From assembly GCF_000684975.1 (NCBI RefSeq), contig NZ_BAXZ01000002.1, positions 62,001 through 126,000 of the forward strand: a DNA stretch of 64,000 nucleotides, in the 5' to 3' direction. Both the position numbers and the translations under genes were made by a program. Below, piece after piece: positions 57,499-64,000 of the stretch. Within the stretch, counting starts at the first letter, position 1. Each line of letters begins with the position of its first letter. Source of the DNA: Paraburkholderia acidipaludis NBRC 101816 (lineage in GTDB: Bacteria; Pseudomonadota; Gammaproteobacteria; Burkholderiales; Burkholderiaceae). The notes under the pieces are model-generated. The model searched no databases. It was not told the origin of the DNA and worked only from the letters and a program-made list of their open reading frames with translations.

Positions 57499-58248
57499 AC
57501 GTTCCTCTGGGAATTTTTGCGGACAGTATGCCCTCAACGAGTCCCAAATTCCAGACCTCTTAAGAAAATACTTTAATTGTGAGAATTTCGCCGCGATCTG
57601 TGGTCTTTCGCACTGGGTATTGAGCTGCTGGCGGCTAGGCGCGCTTGCCGCTACTCCATGAATTTCCGAAGCGTCGACTATCCAGCGTTTTGGGTTGAAT
57701 GGCAGAAATTGGCCGAATTCGCTTGTGGTCAGCCCAAAAGGTCGGGCCCTGGCGAGATTGCGTAAGAGGCATGGCCAGCGTCGCACAGCCATAAACGCCC
57801 CCGCATTGGCCGACCATCCCACTGAGTGCCAACCGCATCCGCAACGGGCTAGGGCGGCGATGGATAGAAGATTCCTCTGGGCGTTGGCTGACGGGCGTAA
57901 TGCGGATTTGTTTCATTCCTGCAGCCACCTCGATCTGTATCGGCAGGCGAATGCAGCGCGGGGCGCCTGTGTTGAACGCGCCCAACACGGGAACGCTGGA
58001 GCTGTTCGATCGTGTGCAGGCTGCGGGGTCGAAAGTCTTCTAGTCGTGCATGACTAGCGGTTTGGCCGCAGCGCTGAAGCACCGCTATCTGGCAGCTGAG
58101 GTTGGCTGCAAAGATTCGGCGCGGGTGCGGGCGCTCGCCGATTCCAATAGAGGAAGAGCCAACTGGTGATGAGCGACGCCGGCGGCAACGGGAGATCAGG
58201 AGAGGGGGCGATGGCCGAACTGCGCGAGTGGCGAGTCTCAAGCGATTC
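57499..58248. other. 0.75-kb gap without an intact gene
   Basis: A minus-strand promoter for the methylase operon should lie at the left edge. One plus-strand frame (about 57890-58040) reads MRICFIPAATSICIGRRMQR and ends AGSKVF before a stop; it resembles a gene end but has no beginning. Probably decayed DNA. Confidence 0.35.
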
Positions 58249-58707
58249 TCAGCTCTGGCTTACCGCGTTGTCGTTCGCGGAGGCGTCTGGCGCTAAGCTG
58301 CTCCGAATTGCGCCCTCTTGAACGGAGGTAATGTCGTCGCAGTTCATCGCGCAAAACTGAATATCCCGGACGACGCCATCCGCCAGTAATCCGAAACGAT
58401 GAATCTGGCCGGAGATAATTCGTGACGAGAGGCTGTCACTGCCGCTGACGGTCAATTCATAGAACTCGTCGAGGCAGATCCAGGTGCACACGGGGAAGCA
58501 GCATGAGCCCTGCGGTAGGTAGAACGCAGGAAATCGATTGCCAGATTGGCAGCCAAAGTCGTTACGGTATCGCGACCCTTTGGATGTCGTTTTGACGATG
58601 ACGACGTTGTGGTCACTCTTCCCGAGCACGACGAGGTATTTGTCTTTTGTGGCCCCGTCGGTGAACTTGAAGTCCTTATGGAAGAGAATTTGCCCGGGCT
58701 CGATCAT
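58249..58707 (-). CDS. candidate toxin paired with a Panacea antitoxin
   Basis: 152 residues (MIEPGQILFHKDFKFTDGAT start). Beta-rich pattern GQILFHKDF...KYLVVLGKSDHNVVIVKTTSK, FPAFYLPQGSCCFPVCTWICLDEFYELT resembles, loosely, MazF/PemK-like small-barrel proteins, but I cannot identify it. Its ATG overlaps the stop of the Panacea gene by 4 bp. Known: Panacea (SocA-like) antitoxins neutralise many unrelated toxins encoded next door. Inference: this is the toxin or a partner protein. Confidence 0.6.
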   Translation of the reverse strand: MIEPGQILFHKDFKFTDGATKDKYLVVLGKSDHNVVIVKTTSKGSRYRNDFGCQSGNRFPAFYLPQGSCCFPVCTWICLDEFYELTVSGSDSLSSRIISGQIHRFGLLADGVVRDIQFCAMNCDDITSVQEGAIRSSLAPDASANDNAVSQS

Positions 58708-59273
58708 TCCGGGCCTTTCAGCGCTGCGATAAGGGCGGAACGCTCGTTCACAACCGATTTCATCTCTACCGCTTCTTGCTTCCGGAGTGCGTACTCATAC
58801 GGAATGCGGCCGCGCTTCTTCCCTTCCATGACGTAGACCTGATTCCAAGGAAGGTTTTCGAGGTGCGTCGCTTCAATCATCTCGGTCGCGTCGGAGTTCT
58901 TAAACTCAGTCGCAAGTCGCTCAAGGATACGCAGCTCGCGCTTGGTGAAGAAACGCGGATCGAATTCGCCAAGAGGCTTGATCTGAAGCATTGGGCCGTT
59001 CTTGGTTTGGAGACTACCGAACTCCACTTTGCCGAACCACTCGCCTGCAGCGGTGTCAAGAGCTGAAAGCTCGCTATGCAAAGCCTCGGGAACCGGGCCC
59101 ATCTTCCACGCTACGTAATCCATCCCGGTGACAGGCCTGCCGGTGTCCCGGAAATGCTCGAAGTCTAGGAAGTAGAGAAGCTTGAAGAGCTTGACCTTGC
59201 CGAGTTTCCTGACCTTTGTGGCAAAGTACAGCACTGCTTCGACGAGCTTCTGCCGATCATGGTTCGTTAGCAT
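58704..59273 (-). CDS. Panacea (SocA-like, DUF4065) antitoxin-domain protein
   Basis: 189 residues from ATG 59273; the open frame to 59468 has no ribosome site and crosses non-coding sequence. KLVEAVLYFATKVRKLGKVKLFKLLYFLDFEHFRDTGRPVTGMDYVAWKMGPVPEALHSEL is a textbook Panacea domain ('K...k..Ll.y.d..h....g..it...y.a...GPvp'). The C-terminal RELRILERLATEFKNSDATEMIEATH also fits. First gene of a two-gene operon. Confidence 0.85.
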   Translation of the reverse strand: MLTNHDRQKLVEAVLYFATKVRKLGKVKLFKLLYFLDFEHFRDTGRPVTGMDYVAWKMGPVPEALHSELSALDTAAGEWFGKVEFGSLQTKNGPMLQIKPLGEFDPRFFTKRELRILERLATEFKNSDATEMIEATHLENLPWNQVYVMEGKKRGRIPYEYALRKQEAVEMKSVVNERSALIAALKGPE

Positions 59274-59677
59274 AAGTTCCCTCGCGCGCGCACTGTAGCA
59301 TGTCGCGCCGGCTGAAGATATTCGACGCTGCCCCGAAAGTGGACGTTTGTGAGGCAGAGCGTACATTAAATGCGCGGAGCAAGATGCTGGCCGAGCGAAA
59401 AGTGACTCGCGATGTTGCGTTAAACTCTCGCCAGCCATGCGGAAGTTCTTTGCTGTCCGCGCCTGCAACGGAAGTCATCGTGCCCGGGCTCTCGTTGGAT
59501 TGGTCGAGCCGAACGGCAGAGGCGACGCGTGGTATAAGCTCGCAGAGCGCCCGCTGAAATCGGGTCATATGGATCGGCATTGACTGATGCGAACCCAAAA
59601 CGCCTACACCATGCCTACACGGAATCCAGAAAGCAAAAAGCCCAATCATGAGGACCGGGCTAAGTGCTTGATTTCTT
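59274..59677. other. gap with the terminator of the tRNA remnant
   Basis: On the minus strand 59661-59632 forms AGCCC-(13 nt)-GGGCT followed by TTTTGC, a terminator directly after the tRNA-Lys 3' fragment. The rest holds no recognisable gene. Confidence 0.5.
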
Positions 59678-59725
59678 TGGTGGGGCGTGAGTGACTCGAA
59701 CACTCGACCTACGGATTAAGAGCCG
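59678..59725 (-). pseudogene. 3' portion of a tRNA-Lys(CTT) gene
   Basis: The minus strand reads CGGCTCTTAATCCGTAGGTC followed by GAGTGTTCGAGTCACTCACGCCCCACCA: anticodon loop CTCTTAA (CTT, lysine), anticodon 3' stem, variable region, complete T-arm (GAGTG-TTCGAGT-CACTC), acceptor 3' strand and encoded CCA. The D-arm and 5' acceptor strand are absent; the sequence before it is unrelated. Such a 3' copy is the usual footprint of an element that integrated into a tRNA gene. Confidence 0.85.
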
Positions 59726-60048
59726 ATTCCCACCCGACAAATGGGCCTTTGATTCGACAGGAGTTTACAGATATGCACTTGATTTAACAAGCGTTTACCG
59801 TTGGTCAGGTGTCGCGTGTGTCGAATGCTTCGGCACGAATTCCGAAGGTTTTGCACCACTTTGCACCGCATAAAAGTGTAGGGGTCAGAACGCGATATGG
59901 CAGTCCCAGCGAACACCCCGAGCTCTTTCGGGGCAACCCGCGTGGTATCGAACCGCTGAAACTCAAGGTGTTGTGACCTCTGCCAGTGGTCAAGTCCTCC
60001 GCACAAGCCATTCTTGAAATGTAGCCCTGCTAGCGGGAGCTTGCGGGG
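59726..60048. other. gap next to the tRNA remnant
   Basis: No integrase or other gene was found here; short open frames show no family features. Confidence 0.4.
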
Positions 60049-60927
60049 CTACCGTCCGGCTCCATCGACTGCCGGCTGCGCAGGGACTTCTGCTGCGTTC
60101 TGAGGTGCTTGTGTTGCCGCAGCATGCTCAGTGGCTGGGGGCGGAGCCTTGCGCTTACCTCTTTTCTGCTGTTGAGCAGGCGGTGGCGGGTCACGTTGCC
60201 ATTCGAGCGTATAAATGTAGCCGGGCTCGGGATTCACCACTTGGTATGCAAATGACCGCGTGACACCGTCAAATGCTACCGTCGCAATCTCTTGCTTAAC
60301 TGCATGCTCGAGGTTTTCAATAGGAGTCTGTGAAATCGTCGCGAGTTGGCCGAGATGGTGCGGTGCGACTCGGTGCAGCAACTCAACACGAAAATTAACC
60401 AGACGTATTGGCTCTTCAACCTGAAGCGAAAGGTACGGAGATGCAGCTTTGTCGGAATCATCCAATGCCATCTTTATGTGGATAATTTCGACATCGTTGT
60501 AGATCCGGGCTTGCGGGAATTTGAGTCGAACGAACTTTCGGCGGTCATCCGCGATTTCACGGACGTCACCACAAGTCTGGATGTCTGATTCGATCCGCGG
60601 AGATTTGCTTCCGCTCCAGAAGAACTTATGTTCGAAGCTTGTCATTACAGGCTTCTTCACCTGGATATGACGCACCACTTCATAAGTGGCTTTCAGTCCG
60701 TCTGACGTCGTGTACCGAGCAGATGAGGAGATGGGAAGGTAGCCTTTCGGGTAGCGCCGATTCAGCACTGCGTACGAAACGCGGTAAATTTGGATCCCGC
60801 CAAAAATCGCGAGACACGCGAAGATGCCGACCGAAATCCAAGCTTTGGTTGCATCCGAGAATGCGCTGAAAATGCCAACCCCGAGGATCGTGATGACCGA
60901 TCCGATGTTACTTATTATTACCCACAT
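60049..60927 (-). CDS. membrane protein with two N-terminal helices
   Basis: 292 residues. Helices at about 4-24 (IISNIGSVITILGVGIFSAF) and 29-48 (AWISVGIFACLAIFGGIQIY), then a soluble mixed alpha-beta part, and a proline/alanine/lysine-rich tail (PPPPAQQQKRGKRKAPPPAT...). No family recognised. A terminator and a six-codon leader ORF precede it, so expression may be controlled by attenuation. Confidence 0.65.
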   Translation of the reverse strand: MWVIISNIGSVITILGVGIFSAFSDATKAWISVGIFACLAIFGGIQIYRVSYAVLNRRYPKGYLPISSSARYTTSDGLKATYEVVRHIQVKKPVMTSFEHKFFWSGSKSPRIESDIQTCGDVREIADDRRKFVRLKFPQARIYNDVEIIHIKMALDDSDKAASPYLSLQVEEPIRLVNFRVELLHRVAPHHLGQLATISQTPIENLEHAVKQEIATVAFDGVTRSFAYQVVNPEPGYIYTLEWQRDPPPPAQQQKRGKRKAPPPATEHAAATQAPQNAAEVPAQPAVDGAGR

Positions 60928-60950
60928 GTCGCACTCGATGACAGACCAAT

Positions 60951-60977
60951 AAAAAAAGGCGCCAACGCGCCTTTTTT
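60951..60977. terminator. bidirectional Rho-independent terminator
   Basis: A7-GGCGC-CAAC-GCGCC-T6: works on both strands. On the minus strand it lies between a leader ORF (61018-60998) and the membrane-protein gene starting at 60927. Confidence 0.8.
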
Positions 60978-60997
60978 AGAAAAATAGGGACAAACCC

Positions 60998-61018
60998 TTA
61001 CGTTGCATCACCGCCCAT
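60998..61018 (-). CDS. six-codon leader ORF with a perfect ribosome site
   Basis: Minus strand AGGAGG (61029-61024), 5 nt, then ATG GGC GGT GAT GCA ACG TAA, encoding MGGDAT. Immediately downstream is the terminator 60977-60951 and then the membrane-protein gene. The arrangement resembles transcription attenuators. Could also be chance. Confidence 0.4.
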   Translation of the reverse strand: MGGDAT

Positions 61019-61029
61019 AATGACCTCCT

Positions 61030-61281
61030 ATCTTTCGAATCTTACAAGTTAGGTACGTGGCAACTAGGTTGCCGACCTCTCAGAACGAGACGGGATCATA
61101 GCAAAAAAAAATTTTCGTCACACGCAAAATTACACATCTGGCCCGTACATCACGCAAGGCGTTCCGCACAACAACTGTACCATCTACCCAGCTGTCACAC
61201 CGGGAATTTGAACAAATATTGAACAACCAATCTTGGACAGGGGTTTCCGGGCGCTAGCCGATGACGGAGTAGGGTGCATCC
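61030..61281. other. non-coding stretch
   Basis: AT-richer than the surroundings (e.g. a run of nine A at about 61105); no gene. It probably contains the promoter for the leader ORF and membrane-protein transcript. Confidence 0.35.
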
Positions 61282-61929
61282 TCACGTTGCCGGTTCGAGG
61301 TATTCGCGTGTGAGGCCGTCATCGAAGATGCTCCACTGCGTAGCCTCGATTTGCCTGCTTAACTGGGCGAATTGCTCGATCAGCTTTGAGTTGTCGACAA
61401 AGTCGGCGACATGGTTCTCGTTAACAGGATCTTCAACCACTTGGAACAGAGTGCCGTGCTTGGTGGCTCGAATCAGGTCGGTATAGTCGGCTAGGGCCGC
61501 GAGCAGGTTCTTACGTGCCCGCTGGTAGTGCTTTTGTTCGGCCTTCATTTCCCTAAGCGCTTTGGCCAGCTCTTGGCTGTCGCCGAGGTCGAGCCCCGCA
61601 AAGCCAGCAATCGGGTGCGGGCGCGACAGTAGGCCCAAGGTGGAACGCCCTTCCAGCGAGATCTGTAGCCCGGGCTCGGGCGCTATCCAACCGCGCTTGA
61701 GCGCGACCTCGGTAATCCATTGGCGATCATCTGGACTCATCGCTCGGTCGCCAGCCTCATAGCGCGCCCATGTTCGCCCTGTCTTGCGACCTCGATGGTC
61801 AACTGCTCCGATCCCAAGTTCCGTTTCAATCTCCCACCCTTTTAGCCCGGAGCTGAGGCTGATAGTGCCTGCGAGCTTCTGCGTTGCTTCGACTTCGGCC
61901 TGGCGGGTGTCCTTGTATGGTCGGGCCAA
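61282..61929 (-). CDS. HTH-like regulator, unknown family
   Basis: 215 residues. N-terminal part: LSSGLKGWEIETELGIGAVD followed by GRTWARYEAGDRAMSPDDRQWITEVALKRGW, which looks like a helix-turn-helix region (a 'tWarYe.G.r.p' element as in Cro/XRE-like proteins). The C-terminal part is helical (ELAKALREMKAEQKHYQRARKNLLAALADYTDL). Divergent from the excisionase-like gene across a palindrome, so it may repress both itself and that gene. Confidence 0.55.
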   Translation of the reverse strand: MARPYKDTRQAEVEATQKLAGTISLSSGLKGWEIETELGIGAVDHRGRKTGRTWARYEAGDRAMSPDDRQWITEVALKRGWIAPEPGLQISLEGRSTLGLLSRPHPIAGFAGLDLGDSQELAKALREMKAEQKHYQRARKNLLAALADYTDLIRATKHGTLFQVVEDPVNENHVADFVDNSKLIEQFAQLSRQIEATQWSIFDDGLTREYLEPAT

Positions 61930-61947
61930 TTGATTCCCTCTAAAAAT

Positions 61948-61981
61948 AACTGGACTTTGATTTGATGATCATAGTCCAGTT
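61948..61981. promoter_or_regulatory. 9-bp inverted repeat, candidate operator
   Basis: Perfect arms AACTGGACT (61948-61956) and AGTCCAGTT (61973-61981) separated by 16 bp, inside the divergent promoter region between the regulator and the excisionase-like gene. Likely a dimer-binding site. Confidence 0.6.
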
Positions 61982-62059
61982 TTAATTCTCCTGTCGAATG
62001 ATTAAACAGGAGGTGTCGCGGACGACATTCGAAAGGGATTCAGCGAGCTAGATCCGGAC

Positions 62060-62317
62060 GTGCTGCTAACGGTCGACCAGTTCGCACAGGTGGCATCGTG
62101 TGGCCGTCAAGCCGTGTACAAAATGATCGAGCGAGGGTTTGGCCCAGCGGTGCTGCGCTATGGCGAAAAGACATTGCGTTTCCGCGTTCAAGACGTACGC
62201 GACTGGATTAAAAAGCAGACGGTGCCGATCGTCGCGCCAACTTCTGAGCAGACGGAACGGGCTGTAGCGCCTACGCGTCAGGGGCGGCCGCGCGAGCGCG
62301 ACCGACGCAAGAGTTGA
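62060..62317 (+). CDS. excisionase/MerR-like small HTH protein
   Basis: 85 residues from GTG 62060; a strong AGGAGG further upstream (about 62010) has no in-frame start nearby, so the exact start is uncertain. LLTVDQFAQVASCGRQAVYKMIERGFGPAVLRYGEKTLRFRVQDVRDWIKKQ is a helix-turn-helix of the excisionase/AlpA type. It ends 10 bp before the replication gene and may control it. Confidence 0.65.
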   Translation: MLLTVDQFAQVASCGRQAVYKMIERGFGPAVLRYGEKTLRFRVQDVRDWIKKQTVPIVAPTSEQTERAVAPTRQGRPRERDRRKS

Positions 62318-62327
62318 CCGTCGATAC

Positions 62328-63074
62328 ATGCTGACGCGCATCCAGCGATATGACGGCCGGGAAAGGCATTTGTCTGAACGCCACGTGACGCTTCGAAACG
62401 ATCTTGTTACCGCGTCGCAAGGTCTCAAGACGCTGGCAGAGCAGCGCGTTGTCAAGGCATGTGCGGCAATACTCGATAGCGTGAGGCTCGAACAGGGGCG
62501 CTATCGAATCAAGCTCACTGCGGCCGAATATGCGGAGACTTTCAGCCTCGACCTGAACACCGCCTACGAGCAACTCAAGGATGTATCGAAGTCTCTCCTG
62601 ACACGGGTGATCCGGCGCGAAGAGAAAACTCAGCGCGGCCTCAAGGTGCATCTGGATCACTGGGTGAGTGGCATCACATACCACGATGGTGAGGCATGGG
62701 TCGAGCTGCGATTTAGTCACGAGGCCACGCCGTATCTGACTATGCTGAGAGGCAATCACACGACGTATCGGTTGAAGCAGGCCGCAGCCTTGAGATCGGT
62801 TTATTCGTGGCGCATGCTGGAGTTGCTTATGCAGTTCAAAGACACGGGGTGGCGTCAGATCAGTGTGGAGGAGTTCGTTAGAGCGATGGAGCCGTCACCA
62901 TCCATTGCAAAAGATTTCGGGCAATTGCGCCGATGGGTCATTGAAGCCGCGGTGCGAGAGCTCGGGGACAAAGATGGTTGGTCGATCGAGTGGCAGCCGA
63001 TCAAGGCCGGGCGGAAGGTGGTTGCGCTGCGCTTCGAATTCGAGCGCCACCCGCAAGGGAGACTGGATGTTTAG
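62328..63074 (+). CDS. Rep_3-family plasmid replication initiator (RepB-like)
   Basis: 248 residues. RHLSERHVTLRNDLVTASQGLKTLAEQRVVKACAAILDS, TFSLDLNTAYEQLKDVSKSLLTRVIRREEK, SHEATPYLTMLRGNHTTYRLKQAAALRSVYSWRMLELLMQFKDTGWRQISVEEF and the final winged helix (VVALRFEFERHPQGRL) follow the initiator RepB/Pi pattern. It should bind the iterons located directly downstream (63098-63191) and start plasmid replication. Confidence 0.85.
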   Translation: MLTRIQRYDGRERHLSERHVTLRNDLVTASQGLKTLAEQRVVKACAAILDSVRLEQGRYRIKLTAAEYAETFSLDLNTAYEQLKDVSKSLLTRVIRREEKTQRGLKVHLDHWVSGITYHDGEAWVELRFSHEATPYLTMLRGNHTTYRLKQAAALRSVYSWRMLELLMQFKDTGWRQISVEEFVRAMEPSPSIAKDFGQLRRWVIEAAVRELGDKDGWSIEWQPIKAGRKVVALRFEFERHPQGRLDV

Positions 63075-63088
63075 ACCGGGCGGACTGC

Positions 63089-63191
63089 TGTGGATAACGC
63101 CCGGATTTTCTCAGAATTGGGCAGTGGATAGCGCCCGGTCATTCTCAGACTCTCCCGGCTTTTCTCAGCGAACGCCCGGCTTTCCTCAGAA
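63089..63191. repeat. iterons and DnaA box of the Rep_3 replicon
   Basis: A perfect DnaA box (TGTGGATAA, 63089-63097) is followed by four related repeats, core CCCGGCTTTTCTCAG with variants, starting at about 63098, 63132, 63152 and 63173, spacing 20-34 bp. A partial fifth CCCGG follows at 63198. This arrangement next to the initiator gene is a typical theta-type plasmid origin. Confidence 0.75.
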
Positions 63192-63308
63192 GTCCTGCCC
63201 GGAAAGCCTTGATAGACAAGGCTCCCAGCCGCATACAAACGTCTACAAACGCTCTACAAACCGTAAATTGGCTCGCATCCACGCGGACGAAAGCCGGTGC
63301 TGATCACG

Positions 63309-63716
63309 TTAAGCGCGAAGGTTCGCGAGAGCTTTATCCACGCGGGCAAGATACTTGTCGAGTAGACGAATCCGATTCAGGCGGCCAAGTACTACGCAGG
63401 CAATCATATAACCGACGATCCCGACGATTGTCTGAATGAGATTCTGGAGCACCTTGCCATTGGGCTCGAACTCGCCAATCCCCACGAACATGAGATAGGC
63501 GAAAAGAAGCCCCATGAGGACCAGCAGGTTGGATTGAACAAGGTGATCCCGCTCGGCTTCCGATGCGGCTAAACCGACGTAGTAGCTCCGCTGCTTTTCG
63601 AGTCGCCTGATATTCCTTTGCTTATTCCATCCATTGAATTTCTCGTTGATACCCAAGAAACATAGGATGCCTATTACGAATCCCAATATGGTAAGGATGT
63701 TCATAAAAACGGACAT
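63309..63716 (-). CDS. small membrane protein, three helices
   Basis: 135 residues. Hydrophobic segments at about 5-22 (MNILTILGFVIGILCFLG), 63-80 (NLLVLMGLLFAYLMFVGI) and 94-110 (IQTIVGIVGYMIACVVL) with a basic loop between the first two. No family recognised. It faces the replication region from the other side. Confidence 0.65.
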   Translation of the reverse strand: MSVFMNILTILGFVIGILCFLGINEKFNGWNKQRNIRRLEKQRSYYVGLAASEAERDHLVQSNLLVLMGLLFAYLMFVGIGEFEPNGKVLQNLIQTIVGIVGYMIACVVLGRLNRIRLLDKYLARVDKALANLRA

Positions 63717-64000
63717 GCATCACTCCTTCTTCTTCAGCGTATGGTTTGAAAACGGCGCAGCTACTCCTGTCGATCTGGAGCCAGTGTTCGCCGACTCAAA
63801 GAATAACGGCAACGAATACTGGCAGCGAGCGTGAAAGAGGTACCTAAAGAGGGGGCTTTTGTTCGTTGCTGCTGATTCGGCCGCCCAGCCGGATCGTCCG
63901 CCCTACGGGCGGCCGGCGCTCTCCCCACGCCTGCGGCGCGGGTCCCCGTGCGCCTCGATCCGGGCGCGCGGCGCGCGCGACGCCGTGATGGTTATCAACG
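63717..64000. other. GC-rich window end
   Basis: No gene. The last 130 bp are very GC-rich with short palindromes (GCCCTACGGGC at about 63901-63911); could be plasmid structural DNA, but no origin-of-transfer motif was recognised. Confidence 0.35.

Overview
The window looks like accessory DNA of a Burkholderiaceae bacterium (Burkholderia, Paraburkholderia or Caballeronia type). The base composition is GC-rich. The stretch from about 41.8 to 51 kb carries an ordinary-looking metabolic block for such genomes: ethanolamine ammonia-lyase eutB-eutC, a DUF779 protein with an ExaC-type aldehyde dehydrogenase, a LysR regulator opposite a DUF4865 gene, and small conserved proteins. The replicon type (chromosome, chromid or megaplasmid) cannot be settled. 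Two plasmid-type initiators (TrfA-like at 34.5 kb, Rep_3-like at 62.3 kb), each beside direct-repeat iterons, point to integrated or fused plasmids.

Layout. 0-4.7 kb: the 3' part of a TrlF-like ATPase gene, DUF6236-like and DUF4145-like genes, an IS66 transposase remnant and a small AbrB-like protein. 4.9-41.3 kb: a putative 36-kb composite mobile element, bounded by clusters of about 22-bp repeats in opposite orientation at 4.93-5.01 kb and 41.20-41.30 kb. On its minus strand lie an ABC-three-component (ABC-3C) system with an extra small membrane protein (5.2-8.3 kb) and a type I restriction-modification operon (8.5-19.1 kb: nuclease, YgjP-like metalloprotease, HsdR, HsdS, HsdM, a degenerate methylase-specificity fusion, a DUF4258-like protein). 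Divergent from these is a Tn7-like module tnsA-tnsB-tnsC-tniQ (20.0-25.6 kb) whose tnsB is frameshifted inside a GGCCG microsatellite. Then come an HNH nuclease with a YhaO/YhaN (Mre11/Rad50-like) pair (26.4-32.8 kb), orphan antitoxin-like genes, a TrfA-like initiator with four 22-bp iterons (34.5-36.0 kb), and an overlapping operon of a serine recombinase with two ParB-like proteins (37.0-40.9 kb).

41.4-51.0 kb: the metabolic block described above, with an IS3 remnant. 51.6-57.5 kb: two decayed restriction systems: a single-chain nuclease-methylase-specificity protein with an amber codon at position 20, and an EcoRII-type cassette (dcm-like methylase, vsr, and a restriction enzyme frameshifted in a run of six G). 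58.2-59.3 kb: a candidate Panacea (SocA-like) toxin-antitoxin pair. 59.7 kb: the 3' end of a tRNA-Lys gene, which looks like an integration scar. 60-64 kb: a membrane protein with a leader ORF and terminator ahead of it, a divergent regulator pair around a palindrome, and a Rep_3 replicon with iterons and a DnaA box.

How it works together. The 36-kb element combines transposition (TnsABC/TniQ), site-specific recombination (serine recombinase), plasmid-like replication and partition, and anti-phage or anti-plasmid cargo. The inactivating changes in tnsB, the single-chain RM gene and the EcoRII-type nuclease gene suggest an island that accumulates and then silences defence genes, unless some of these frameshifts are phase-variable or sequencing errors. 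All family assignments come from motif recognition by eye; no database search was run.
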